Assembly: GCA_026936325.1 (NCBI GenBank)
Contig: JAPTHN010000025.1
Coordinates: forward strand, 3,378,001 to 3,442,000
Reading direction: 5' to 3'
Origin: Platynereis dumerilii
Taxonomy: Eukaryota; Annelida; Polychaeta; Phyllodocida; Nereididae
DNA length: 64,000 bases
Part shown: piece after piece, positions 1 to 10,467 of the stretch
Layout of the letters: every line of letters starts with the position of its first letter
Position numbering within the stretch: the first letter of the stretch is position 1
The notes under the pieces: generated by a model
Seen by the model: the letters and a program-made list of their open reading frames with translations, nothing else
Told to the model about the DNA's origin: nothing
The model's database searches: none
Program-made: the position numbers and the translations under genes

Positions 1-998
1 TTCAACCCAAAAAATGTTCAACTTAGAAAAAAATCACCAAATCAGTTCTCAGATATGTTTTGTCTCACCCCTTCTTCTGCAATATTACAGAATATTGGAC
101 TGGTACCAGGTGTCAGGACCGAGTCCTGCCCCGTCAAGGATGACTCGTTTTGACAAAAAGTCAATATTTGAACTTGTGTAGTGCAAAATATATGCTTCAA
201 AAAGCTAACATTTTTCAACCAAATCATCACTAATCTATTAGTTTATAAGTAAAATAATGATTTATGGACACAGAATACACATAAGGCCACGTATTTGGTA
301 ATTATGACATGTTCAATTTGAGTCAATGCAGCACAAATGCCCTTGTTTGGGGGCATCCCATGACTTCATGCAACTGTGTAGACTAATTAAACTATGTTTT
401 CCCTAGTCACTAGGAATAGCAAAAGAGGTGCTGAAGCAATGTTGAATGTGCCTTTAAATCTCCAACCACAGTGAAGCTCCAAAAATGGTCCAGAATGATT
501 TTCTTCAAATCTTGCTGACAACCCCCTCCACTTAAGGGCCCGTATATCAAAAACTATGTGTCGGTGGAAGCTATTATTTTGGAAATCCTCATTTGGATAT
601 GAGGTCAATAACTGACTGGAGTTTCAAGAAGATCTGAGATGGTCGAGCAGGGACTTTCTGGAAATTTGTCTGATTTGACATGGAATGACCCTTTGGTCTT
701 CTGGATAGGAATATAACAGTTTGCTTGGTTGTTTCAAGAGACTATCATCATATAAATTATATATATGGGCGCTGTTGCCGGCAGTAATAGACAAGACTGT
801 GTTCTGGGAGTTAACTGGACACCTTATTTGCAGTCGTAAGGTTACACAGTTACACACTTTGTATATAAAGATTAATTTTACCTTTGTCAATATAATCTCT
901 GAATTTGATACCGTCCATTGAGTAAAACGGCTTTGCCAAACTCATTCTATGTTATGTTATTTGCTAAAAAATCAACGAGGCTTTCATTCTCTTCTTAC
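1..998. other. Intron 6 of the neurexin-like gene (partial), no further exon seen
   Basis: Starts (on the minus strand) with the donor GTAAGA at 998. No Laminin_G_3 closing strands or other coding signal are found on either strand. No repeat is recognised. Confidence 0.6.
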
Positions 999-1224
999 CT
1001 TAACATCGCCGAATGACGCCCTCCAGTTTTGGTTGCCCCTCTGGTATTCGCAGTATAGCTTGCCGTTCTGGATGTACCATCTGAATCCTTTATTTCCAGA
1101 ATCCAGGAGGTAGGTACCATCGTTAATTTGGTCAAATTTTGCCCACATGCCGGTGTAGATGCCGTGCTGACACTTGGCAATGTCTCCCATACAGGCATTG
1201 CGCTGATTCATGAGGTCCACGTAA
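999..1224 (-). CDS. Neurexin-like/jellyroll protein, coding exon 6 (module 2 core; gene continues off the left edge)
   Basis: This exon supplies residues 511-586. The acceptor is TTCTCTCCAG and the donor GTTAAG before GTAAGA, phase 0. It encodes YVDLMNQRN, the motif ACMGDIAKC, then GIYTGMWAKFDQINDGTYLL and FRWYIQNGKLYCEYQRG, ending FGDVK. By comparison with exons 3 and 4, the closing strands of module 2 (about 85 residues starting near 'WYHIA') should lie in a further exon. None is visible in 1-998, so the gene runs past the window. The C-terminal architecture, including any transmembrane segment or extra modules, is unknown. Confidence 0.9.
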
Positions 1225-1641
1225 CTGGAGAGAAAAGGATCAAAATATGTGAAATATATTTCCTGAATGAGCCAGTACATAGTATTTTCAATAATATAAT
1301 GTTGAATGGTCATGAGGAGTTAAAACTGTATTCCTCATTTTGGGGCCTGCCCACAAGACCTTATTACAATGCATCTCCCTCTTTTTTGAGGTAATTTAAA
1401 ATGTATCTAAAAACCTGTTTCAATACACCTTTAAACAACCCTTTTTCATGCAAAACAAGCTTTCCGAGGAAACAGGACTTAGTGTATTGAACAATTAACG
1501 GCGCGAGTGGCCTGAACCATGGTATTAATTGTGAGTTATTGCCTTGGAACCTGGAGTCTGTACCAAAACTGAGTGATATACAATACATGCTTAATTGCTA
1601 ATTCTATCATCTACATTTTAAGATCAACAGGTTATACTTAC
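1225..1641. other. Intron 5 of the neurexin-like gene
   Basis: A 417-bp intron between exons 5 and 6, GTAAGT to CTCTCCAG on the minus strand. It has no other feature. Confidence 0.85.
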
Positions 1642-1786
1642 TCGTTTCCACCGTCACACTTCATACCGTCGTTGATCTTAGCTGGGGTCAGATCTGGTCG
1701 TCCGTGGATACGATTCTCCCAAGTAGTGTCAATGAATTTGTTGCCTCTCTTCAAGTCCATGGGAAGGTAGAAGTGAGCAAATGGGC
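1642..1786 (-). CDS. Neurexin-like/jellyroll protein, coding exon 5 (start of jellyroll module 2)
   Basis: This exon supplies residues 463-510 and two bases of Asp511. The acceptor is TTTTGCAG and the donor AACGA before GTAAGT, phase 2. It opens with HFYLPMD, the counterpart of HYSLPFD in exon 2, so a second jellyroll module starts here. It is shorter than exon 2 because module 2 carries an extra intron before its cysteine motif. It is separated from exon 4 by a 6.8-kb intron that holds a large inverted-repeat structure. Confidence 0.88.
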
Positions 1787-3030
1787 CTGCAAAATAACAA
1801 AATGTTACATTTTGATATTCATTTTCTAAATTTTTTGTAGTATCGTATTTATTTTTGTTTTATTTGAAGGAAATTGTCATGTTTATTATTTCACCTGTTT
1901 GTCTGTCAGTGTTAAACTTTAATTGACATTAAATTTTTTGCAGGAGACAACAGGGCACAGAATTGTCACTTCAAAGGCACAATAACTTCGAAATGCAAAA
2001 ATGGACTAGGAAAAGTTCTTGAACCAGAGTTTTTGTTACATAGAAGTATTGGCAGTATTTTGTCTTCATTTCGCATGACTATGAAATACAATATAATGAG
2101 CTGTCTCTGAGAAAACCAGGCAGGATGGCTGTGTAAGTGGAGGATGGTCCGAGCCGGATCCGGATGAAATTTTCACCATGTGCCCTTCAAATACATTAAT
2201 GAAGCACGGTGAAGTCCGTTTTTCCATAAATTAAAATTTTCCTTAATTTTAACCCCTTTTAAAAAAGCATGTCAAAAATGACTGAAATTCATTTAACATG
2301 GGCTTCAATGGGAAAACAGCCCAACTTCAGCTCACTAAAAACCCATTTGCCAGCAGGTGGCTAGAAAAGCTGTCGATTGGTGATGCTTATATATGACTTG
2401 AATGTCCGAAATCCACTTTCCGTTCGCTGGGCATTTTCCTTATGTGCCTGATATGAGCATTTTAAGATATTTAAGGGTGGCAGATTTCGTGGATTTTGTA
2501 GGAAAATGCAAAAATATGAAAAGTGCCATATCTCGGCTTAAAATGGACTTACTTTAACAATTTTGGTGTCCAAATATACATTTTTGCCAATTCCGCACTC
2601 ATCTGAGTGGTTACTTTTATGATTAAAGGTAAAGGTCATTGTGAAATTTCAAGGTCAAATTCATTTTTTCCGTATTTTCTGTCTGATTTTGTAATGCATG
2701 CTATGTTTACAAGCACAAAAGGCAAATTTAGACACAACTTGATGGTACAGGGGGATGGGGAATTTTCTAAGCTACATTTTGGTACTTTATGCAGTTCAAA
2801 AACTTGCAAATATGACCTCAATATGGGAATTTTTGTATTTACGGAAATTTATACATTTTGAAAATAAGAGTCAACATATTTTGTGCTGTTGTGTGCTCAT
2901 GAGAGGCACACATTTTGAAACTGAACTTGATTTGTTAATGTGTCTTTGACAACAATAAGACAACTTTTGTGAAAAAAATTTGCCATTTCAGGAAATATTG
3001 TATTTTCGGCTGCCATTATTGAAAGTTTGA

Positions 3031-3350
3031 TTTTTTGGAATATCTTTGGAACTAAGGCTGATAATGGAGAAATTATTTCACCAATACCCACATTTTCAGG
3101 GTCAAGAACTCTAATGAAGCCATTTTTGACATCATAGGTCTTGTGAAAATACTCTAGTTGAGGGTTTGAAAGATGCCGGTTACGGAAATTCAAGCTTTTT
3201 TGGAATATCTCTTAAACTGACACAGATAATGGAAAAAGTATTTCACCCTTCACAATATTTTCAGAGTCAAGGACTATTGTAATACATTTTAGACATCACA
3301 TATGAAGTAACAATGCTATAACAGGTTTGACAAGCAGCATAAAGAACATC
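3031..3350. repeat. Tandem ~165-bp duplication inside the left arm
   Basis: Two successive copies begin TTTTTTGGAATATCT near 3031 and 3196, each with 'gataatgga..att.ttcacc' and 'ttttcag.gtcaag'. The same tandem pair occurs in the right arm (about 7095-7430), so the tandem duplication is older than the arm duplication. Confidence 0.6.
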
Positions 3351-4334
3351 TTGTTTTGTCCTTCAAAAATACCAGAATTGTTTTTATTTTTTGTTTGCAA
3401 ATCATTTACTTAGATAAGCCACTTTTGTCATGATGTAGCCACACATTTGCTATGCATGATGTCACATCAATCAACTGCAGCAAAACTCGTAGGTTTACGC
3501 AAGACAAACTATCAATATTCAAAACAAGGTTTGGCCTGAAATTCAGAAGAATCAGGATGGTGTTTTCTGTCTGATTTCTTTTAAAATAATGTCTTATGCT
3601 TTTAATTGCCTCTCAATAGCCGAAGCTGGTGCTAATGGGGATGTAAAGAATAACTCACTTTGTCTTTACAAGATTATGCTGTGCAATTTTTCGTTTCGAT
3701 ACAACGCTGTTTTCTTTGGCCGTTTCGCTGAATCTGTTATTGTGTTTTAAGGGAAACTATCATTTGAAAGACAAGTTTTGTGTCAAAACACAGGTTATTC
3801 ATAGTTTTGCTCCTCCAAAGGTCATTCCAAATTCTGCCATGCACACATATTTTATTAGAGGATTGGCCAGTGTCACCCTAAAATTGAGTGGAGGGTAAGT
3901 TGTGCTACTTTTTTTGCTTCAGGGCAATTGGCCTAAAAAATCATAGCTTTGTCACTCAATCTGACTATGATAGATATCAAAATACAATATATAGACTAGA
4001 ATCGAAGTTTCAATGCAATCTGAACTATTAGAAACATGGTAGCATATATTTTTGATAAAGTAGGTCAATTATATTACAGTTGTTCCACTTAGTTTATTGC
4101 AAGAAAAACCTTGTATTTTACCTTGTTTTTCAGATAGGTCTTGTGTTCCTGTTTTTGGTTTATGATAGATACTTTACATGGGACTTACTGAACGCTAATG
4201 ACATAACTAAGGAAGAAAATAAAAATTCCACAAAACTTGAATTATTTCTTTTTGGATGGTTGCATAAAACATAATGTTCTTTACATCTAATTAATTTCTT
4301 CTTATATTCAGGAATGGCATAAAATACTTACAAG

Positions 4335-4671
4335 CAGGGGCGTAGTTCCTGGGGGGATTGGGGGATGATCAATCATATGATTATTCCTCCCCTCCCAAGA
4401 ATTTCAAATTATTACTACTTGGTGCTGACAATTATCAGTTATGTTTAGCTATTTTTTCCATGATACCACTTGTATGTCATGTGGAATATATACAAGTCTC
4501 AGAACATACTTTTGGTTATCTAAAATAAATTGGCTTTTGGCCTCTAAACTGAAGTGGCCCCCAAATCTACTGCAGAGACATTTGGCATGCTAGGCTTCGC
4601 GCAAAGTTTCGCGATCGCGTTTGCCGAAATCACCCCCCCCCCCCTACAAAAATGAAAAATCACCGCCCCTG
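4335..4671. mobile_element. hAT-type MITE inside the interior of the 6.26-kb structure
   Basis: The element starts CAGGGGCGTAG and ends ACCGCCCCTG. It is flanked by the 8-bp words CTTACAAG (4327-4334) and CTGACAAG (4672-4679), 7 of 8 matching, the target duplication size of hAT elements. It is 337 bp with no coding capacity. Being nested, it is younger than the host structure. Confidence 0.6.
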
Positions 4672-7600
4672 CTGACAAGAATGTATAATCCCCCACAACA
4701 TTGAACTTAATGCTAATGATATGCAAATGAGGTCACCCCAGGTAACAGGATAGTTGTCAGCTAAAAACTCCCTACACAGGCTTACCCTTTCCCTACAGTC
4801 TTCACCTACCCTTCTTTCACCCTTTTCTTCCTCGATGACATCACAAATTGATGTTTCCTTTGAGCACTGTTTATTGCCTCTGTCTCCACCAGACCTCCAT
4901 TTATGCAAATGACCTGCTGGCTGAGAACTGTTTCTCATTTATTGTCTGCCATTTCCCAGTTCTAGTTGTATAATTATTATTTATTCTAAATGAAAAATAA
5001 AATCCTGTATCATACCCTTGCCACAACTGACCCCAATTCAAATGGCACAGCCAGAAAACGATTTTGCCAAAGAAAATTGGTCGTAAAAATCAATTAACTA
5101 TACTAAATTAAATATAACACCACAAGTATTAGATATCCCTGCCAACCACTGTGAGCCAAAGGGAAATTATCTTACAGTCAACATGATGGAGGCAATAATA
5201 TCAGGGGGCCGGGGAGTTTTTTTAAGTAGTTTCGCGCAAAGTTTTGGTGAAATAAATAAATTGTGCTTTAGCAGTCTTGCAACAAATAATTTATGGTGTT
5301 GCTTGAATATTTGGGGCTGAAAACAAATAACTATGTTTGCTTTTAAAGTGAAATAGATAATTTCTCCCTGAGGGCAACTCCAAGAATAGCGTGGTCACTC
5401 AATAAAAGATTGAGAAATACGTACTAATGTCAGTCCATAATGCATCATTTTTTCAATAATAATATTGAATATCTCAGTGCAGCTTTTCTCAGCATTATAT
5501 CTTGTCATGGTGCATATAATAATGATGTTGGCACAATTTGTACACTTGGGTGACATTACCTTCTTTACATTGTTCTTCATTTCACCCCAACACTAAGGCA
5601 CAATTTAACACATGACACAACCCACCACAGTCTCTCCATATGTAAGTATACAGTGAATTCAATTTGTTGAATGTTTCTTTCTTTTCTTTTTATATTCAGT
5701 GTAATAATATATCTCTGCTTTTGGGCCGCATGAAACGAAGATGTTGTCCTATCTCAAAATCTGGAATTTGCATCACCTTACAAGTTTCAATTTTGATCAC
5801 AGTATTTTAAAGTCTTATTCTATTCTGGCCTTTATGATAAAATGAATTTTAATTAAGGCTCAATCCTAAAGTAGTTAAGGCGCCTTAATTAACTTTTGAT
5901 ATTTATTATAAACATGACAAAATGTAGAGAAAAGTACGTGTCGACAATGGTCTGCAGCCTCCTCAGTAGACCAAATATCATCATTGAATTTCTGCTTGTA
6001 AAAGACAAAGGACTACACCACAACACTGCCACCTTGGTGTTAATTATACTCAATGATAATGACATCACCAGTATTGTAGCTTACTGACGATTTAATTTTT
6101 TTTAAAAGGAGTAAAATATTCCTTATGCAATAATGGCTTCATAATGCACATGTATGTCTCCTTGCTGCTGATTACATCACAATTATTAGGGGGCTACATT
6201 GTTCAGTCTCACTCTGGTGAACAAATTGAATTGGATCAGGCCTATAGCAGTGGTCATACTTCCAAAATGATCATTATGCAACCTATTGATTAAAAATTTT
6301 CATTACCCTGTAGTGGGGTCCCAAATAGTTATCCAGAGACATCCAGATTTTTGGAAGGTAAATCAACATTTGCAAAACCATTCAATTTATTTTCACAATG
6401 AAAAAATTCACTAGCCATCCTGTTTGAAGTGAAGAATGCTAAATTCTGCCTACGAATCTGGAACGCCCCCCTTCAGTGTATAGAGGGTCAGTCAAGAGGT
6501 TAAAATATTAACTGGAAATTGTCGCATATTCTAAAATTTAAAGATATATAAAAATTCATTGCAAATACTCCAGTGCTTAGACTAATCAAAGGTACAGGCG
6601 GAAGTTTATCCTCCAATAGGAATGTTTATACCCCACACTGAATTTTTCAGGATGCACTTTTTGCAGAAATTAACAGATGTTGTGTTAGCACATAATTTTT
6701 ACGTCAGTGTATTGCATTGCACAGGCTCCATAAGCTTTCAGTACAAAAACAAATATGTTGTGATTTGAATGCAGTTAAGATAGTCCCAATTTGGTTTCTT
6801 ATATGCCCTGAGCTGGACCTGAGTATAATTCATGGACTCATTGAGCATTTTTGAACAGTCAATCACAGCCCGATTCACATTGTTTTCACAGCCCAATTCA
6901 CATCGTTTTAAGAAATATTGGTCTCTCAAGGCTTTTCCATGTATCAGTTGTCAAGTGGTTGTCTCAATAGTAACCATCACTGTACAGTAACTGCAGAGTT
7001 GCACTGCAGTTCATTGATGTGACATCATGCACAGCAAATGCTTACATCTTTAAAAAAGTGGCTTTGCTTTGCTAAATACAAGATTTGTAAAGAAAATCTG
7101 TCTTGCATTTTGGAAATGCAACATTTCAAGCCTGTTATAGCATATTATTTTTACTTGAGATGTGATGTCTAAAATGGTATCACAATAGACTTGACTCTGA
7201 AAATAAGGCAATGGGTGAAATTTTTTTTCCATTATCTGTCTCAGTTCACAGATGTTCCAAAAAGCATTGAATTCCTATAACGGACACCTTTCAAACCATC
7301 TAATAGAGTATTGTCACATGACCTATGATGTCACAAATGGCTTCATGAGAGTCCTTGACCCTGAAAATGTGGGTATTGGTGAAATAATTTTTCCATTATC
7401 AGCCTTAGTTCCAAAGATATTCCAAAAAATCAAATTTTCAATAATGGCAGCCGAAAATACAATATTTCTTGAAAAGACACATTTTTTTCACAAAAGATGT
7501 CATATTATTGTCAAAGACACATTAACAAATCAAGTTCAGTTTCAAAATGTGTGCCTCTCATCAGCACACAACAGCACAAAATATGTTGACTCTTATTTTC

Positions 7601-8358
7601 AAAATGTATAAATTTCTGTAAATACAAAAATTCCAATAATGAGGTCATATTTGCAAGTTTTTGAACTGTATAAAGTACCAAAATGTAGCTTAGAAAATTC
7701 CCAATCCCCCTGTACCATCAAGTTGTGTCTAAATTTGCCTTTTGTGCTTGTAAACATAGCATGTATCACAAAATCAGACAGAAAATACGGAAAAAATGAA
7801 TTTGACCTTGAAATTTCACAATGACCTTGACCTTTAATCATAAAAGTAACCACTCAGATGAGTGCGGAATTGGCAAAAATGTATATTTGGACACCAAAAT
7901 TGCTAAAGTAAGTCCATTTTAAGCCGAGATATGGCACTTTTCATATTTTTGCATTTTCCTACAAAATCCATGAAATCTGCCACCCTTAAATATCTTAAAA
8001 TGCTCATATCAGGCACATAAGGAAAATGCCCAGCGAACGGAAAGTGGATTTCGGACATTCAAGTCATATATAAGCATCACCAATCGACAGCTTTTCTAGC
8101 CACCCGCTGGCAAATGGGTTTTTAGTGAGCTGAAGTTGGGCTGTTTTCCCATTGAAGCCCATGTTAAATGAATTTCAGTCATTTTTGACATGCTTTTTTA
8201 AAAGGGGTTAAAATTAAGGAAAATTTTAATTTATGGAAAAACGGACTTCACCGTGCTTCATTAATGTATTTGAAGGGCACATGGTGAAAATTTCATCCGG
8301 ATCCGACTCGGACCATCCTCCACCCCCCGCCTGGTTTTCTCAGAGACAGCTCAATAAT

Positions 8359-8410
8359 TTGATGACTATCAAATGCAATATAATTTGATGACTATCAAAT
8401 ACAACATAAT
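8359..8410 (+). repeat. 26-bp direct repeat (two units) flanking the right arm
   Basis: TTTGATGACTATCAAAT occurs twice, 26 bp apart. A related partial unit (TGACTATGAAATACAATATAAT, split here as ATGACTATGAAATA then CAATATAAT) sits at 2077-2098, just outside the left arm. Confidence 0.55.
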
Positions 8411-8611
8411 TTATTAAAATAGTATTCAAAATGTATCTTGGAGGTTGTTTTATTGTCTTAGTTATTGTCTTTTAAGGAAACACCAAAATAATTAATTTAT
8501 TTGATAATTAAAAAAACTGATTGAGATTCTTTTTTCTTTTAGATCATGATTAATTGTGAAAGGTTTCAGAAAATAGTGAATTTCAAAACATGAAGAATGT
8601 CAAAGACTCAC

Positions 8612-8865
8612 CGAGCTCCCTGATTTGGTCGGCAGTCATGTACGTCGACCAGAAATTGAACTCGTCCACAAGGATGGTCTTGTTGGAGAAGGCAGGAGGG
8701 TTGGAACTGGTGTCATCATTACGTTTGCCAATGAAGAAGTTACTGTAATCCTCTGTGACGGAATCCGGCCCTCTGATACTCGGTGAGATGTCTCTGTCTT
8801 TGAATTCTCCGTTGATGTACAGGTGTAATCCTTCACGCGCCGACCACGAGGTGGCAATGTGGTAC
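8612..8865 (-). CDS. Neurexin-like/jellyroll protein, coding exon 4 (end of module 1)
   Basis: This exon supplies residues 378-462 plus one base. The acceptor is TTCTTCTAG and the donor GAGCTCG before GTGAGT, phase 1. It begins YHIATSWSAREGLHLYING and ends VDEFNFWSTYMTADQIREL, the closing strands of a Laminin_G_3 jellyroll ('ideFriwnraLtaeEI'-type ending). An N-glycosylation sequon NKT lies before the last strand. Exons 2-4 together are exactly 666 bp (222 codons) with phase 1 at both ends, a unit that can be duplicated or shuffled without breaking frame. Confidence 0.92.
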
Positions 8866-9369
8866 CTAGAAGAAAAATGCAATATTTAAGACAGCATTTA
8901 TTGATTTATAATTCTGTAATTCCACTGGAAAGTTTCCAAACATAGAAGATTGATTGGGGCTTTACATCCTCTATTTATGCGCTTGATAGATCAATTAGGA
9001 CAGCAGGAGGACACAGTAAAGAGGCGAATGATGATTGAAATGGAAGTATATCTTCTATCTTTCCAAACACATCAATTGATACAGAAAATATTTTATATAT
9101 ATATATTATATATATATATATGCTTCCACAAAGCCATTATAATTTGTCTCACGCATTTATTGGTGGGAATCCTAAGGATTCAATCCTTTCTGCGGCAAGA
9201 TTACAAATATGGATTGCTATGCAAGCATTTGTGTAATATTTACATTAAAAAATCCTAGTTTCAGATTTAAATATGAGTTCGCTGTACTGTACTATCCTTA
9301 GAGACCAGGATACTTTTTTAAAAGCATTCCTTTTAATTTCTTTGAAATGCGTTCCAAATATTCACTCAC
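8866..9369. other. Intron 3 of the neurexin-like gene
   Basis: A 504-bp GT-AG intron with a SINE fragment (8950-9042) and a short TA repeat near 9090-9120. Confidence 0.85.
8950..9042 (-). mobile_element. SINE fragment, family 1 (3' body only)
   Basis: 'GGGGCTTTACATCCT..TTTATGC' and 'ATTAGGACAG.AGGAGGACAC' match the body of the full family-1 copies at 45.3 and 48.2 kb, in minus orientation. The tRNA-like head is missing. It lies in intron 3. Confidence 0.6.
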
Positions 9370-9565
9370 CATTTTCCGATCTTGACGCCCTCTGTTTTGG
9401 AGCTCCATTCCTGACCTTGGGTGTTCCTATAACGGAACTCCAACTGTCCATTGTCGTACAACATAGCAACGCCGTGACTCTGGTCTGTGTGTCCTCCGTT
9501 GCTAAGGTAAACGACTTCTCCATCTATGGAATTCTCAAAGTTCACCCAGAAGGATAAAGTGTGAC
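9370..9565 (-). CDS. Neurexin-like/jellyroll protein, coding exon 3 (core of module 1)
   Basis: This exon supplies residues 313-377 and two bases of Trp378. The acceptor is TTTTTAG and the donor AAAATG before GTGAGT, phase 2. It continues directly from KCSRG into HTLSFWVNF, the classic central strand of Laminin_G_3 domains. It then runs through VVYLSNGGHTDQSHGVAM and QLEFRYRNTQGQEW to VKIGK. The split codon TG|G gives the Trp of GKWYHIATSW, matching the 'W-hia' strand of this fold. No calcium-site residues can be assigned from sequence alone. Confidence 0.92.
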
Positions 9566-10251
9566 CTAAAAATTTTAATAAATGACAGAATTTTTTACTT
9601 CCAATATTTATGTAGATACATATATACAAAGGAAACTTTTAAGTATTCGTTATACAATGTCATGTTATATATGATGCAATTTAAAGCGCTTCAGTCTTTC
9701 AGAGAGATCTTTTGGATGGGGTTTCAGAAGTGCAAGCCAATTTGGCAAACAAAAACGCAGAGCTGGTTCAATTTGAAAACAATTTCCATGTAAGAAAAAG
9801 AATTACATGCTCCTGATTTTAAAACCTTTTTCCAAACATTTAAGCTGTAGATAATTTATTCTAATTTTTTTTTTCAACCTTGTCTCAATGGTTTCTACTA
9901 TGACTATCCTCCCTGCAAAAGAAGAATGGAAGTGGAACAGAGGGGGGCAGGGGGGGCAAGGTTTTCCCTTTTGATCTTAATAAAAAAAACAATTTTTTTA
10001 GTAATTTTAGGCACATTTTTCTGCCTTATTTAGTAATTTTAGGCACAAATTAGTAATTACAAATTCAAAGTTGTTATTGAATTTTGTCACACGAAATTGC
10101 CGCACATATGAATTGCCCTTTTTTGTCCGATCGCCCCTGCCGACTGCATTTCCTTCCGGCACCCCTGGGCATTGAAGTTTGGCTCTCTCACTGTTTTGCT
10201 CCTACGGATTCTTCTTTAAAAGTTTTTTTTCTTCACAAACTCTTCACATAC
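9566..10251. other. Intron 2 of the neurexin-like gene
   Basis: A 686-bp GT-AG intron with G-run and C-run stretches (9940-9960, 10130-10170) and a short repeat of TTAGTAATTTTAGGCACA near 9998-10050. No gene is seen. Confidence 0.85.
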
Positions 10252-10467
10252 CTCGTGAACACTTGTTGAGATCTCCGAAGCACTCATATCTGTGACCGGG
10301 ACCGGTGACCCTGACATATTGGCGGGGTGTTTCAAGGCGAATTGCAGTGTTGAGGACTCCAGGGACCAGTTGGGGATTGCCGAATGCTGAGGCGTCCAGA
10401 CCTGATGGATTAATGATCGTTGACCCATCCATGGCATCGAACGGGAGGCTGTAGTGGACGATGGCAT
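10252..10467 (-). CDS. Neurexin-like/jellyroll protein, coding exon 2 (start of jellyroll module 1)
   Basis: This exon supplies residues 241-312 plus one base. The acceptor is TTTTGCAG, and it opens with AT, which completes the G left by exon 1 to give Asp241. The donor is CACGAG before GTATGT, phase 1. The protein begins with the HYSLPFD strand typical of Laminin_G_3 (concanavalin-like jellyroll) repeats and ends in the cysteine motif ECFGDLNKC. That motif recurs as ACMGDIAKC in exon 6, so it marks the repeated module. The exon lies about 50 kb downstream of exon 1, and no in-frame signal peptide lies just upstream of it. The exon itself is secure. The join to exon 1 rests on phase, strand and domain logic. 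Confidence 0.88.

Larger units (their letters stand above)
2097..8353. mobile_element. 6.26-kb structure with ~1.37-kb terminal inverted arms, in intron 4 (family unassigned)
   Basis: The arms are 2097-~3482 and ~6985-8353. Both outer ends read TGAGCTGTCTCTGAG inward. The outer ~800 bp of the arms are nearly identical; the inner parts are clearly more diverged. The ~3.5-kb interior has no recognisable transposase, polymerase or other long ORF. Both arms contain the same pair of overlapping ~84-codon open frames, best read as by-products of the repeat. Short AT-rich words (ATAA, or AATAAT against TATAAT) flank both ends and could be a target duplication, but they are too simple to assign a superfamily. 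Alternatives are a non-autonomous long-TIR DNA element or a plain inverted duplication. Confidence 0.6.
1787..8611. other. Intron 4 of the neurexin-like gene
   Basis: A 6,825-bp intron. The inverted-arm structure at 2097-8353 fills almost all of it, leaving ~310 bp and ~260 bp of ordinary AT-rich sequence at the ends. Without the insertion the intron would be about 570 bp, like its neighbours. Confidence 0.8.

Noticed and set aside
7252-7611. 119-codon open frame in the right inverted arm
   Set aside because: The counterpart in the left arm is shorter and differs in its start; no recognisable domain and no initiation context.
9937-10165. Possible MITE between CAGAGGGGGGCA and CCGGCACCCCTG
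   Set aside because: The ends match poorly and no target duplication is present.
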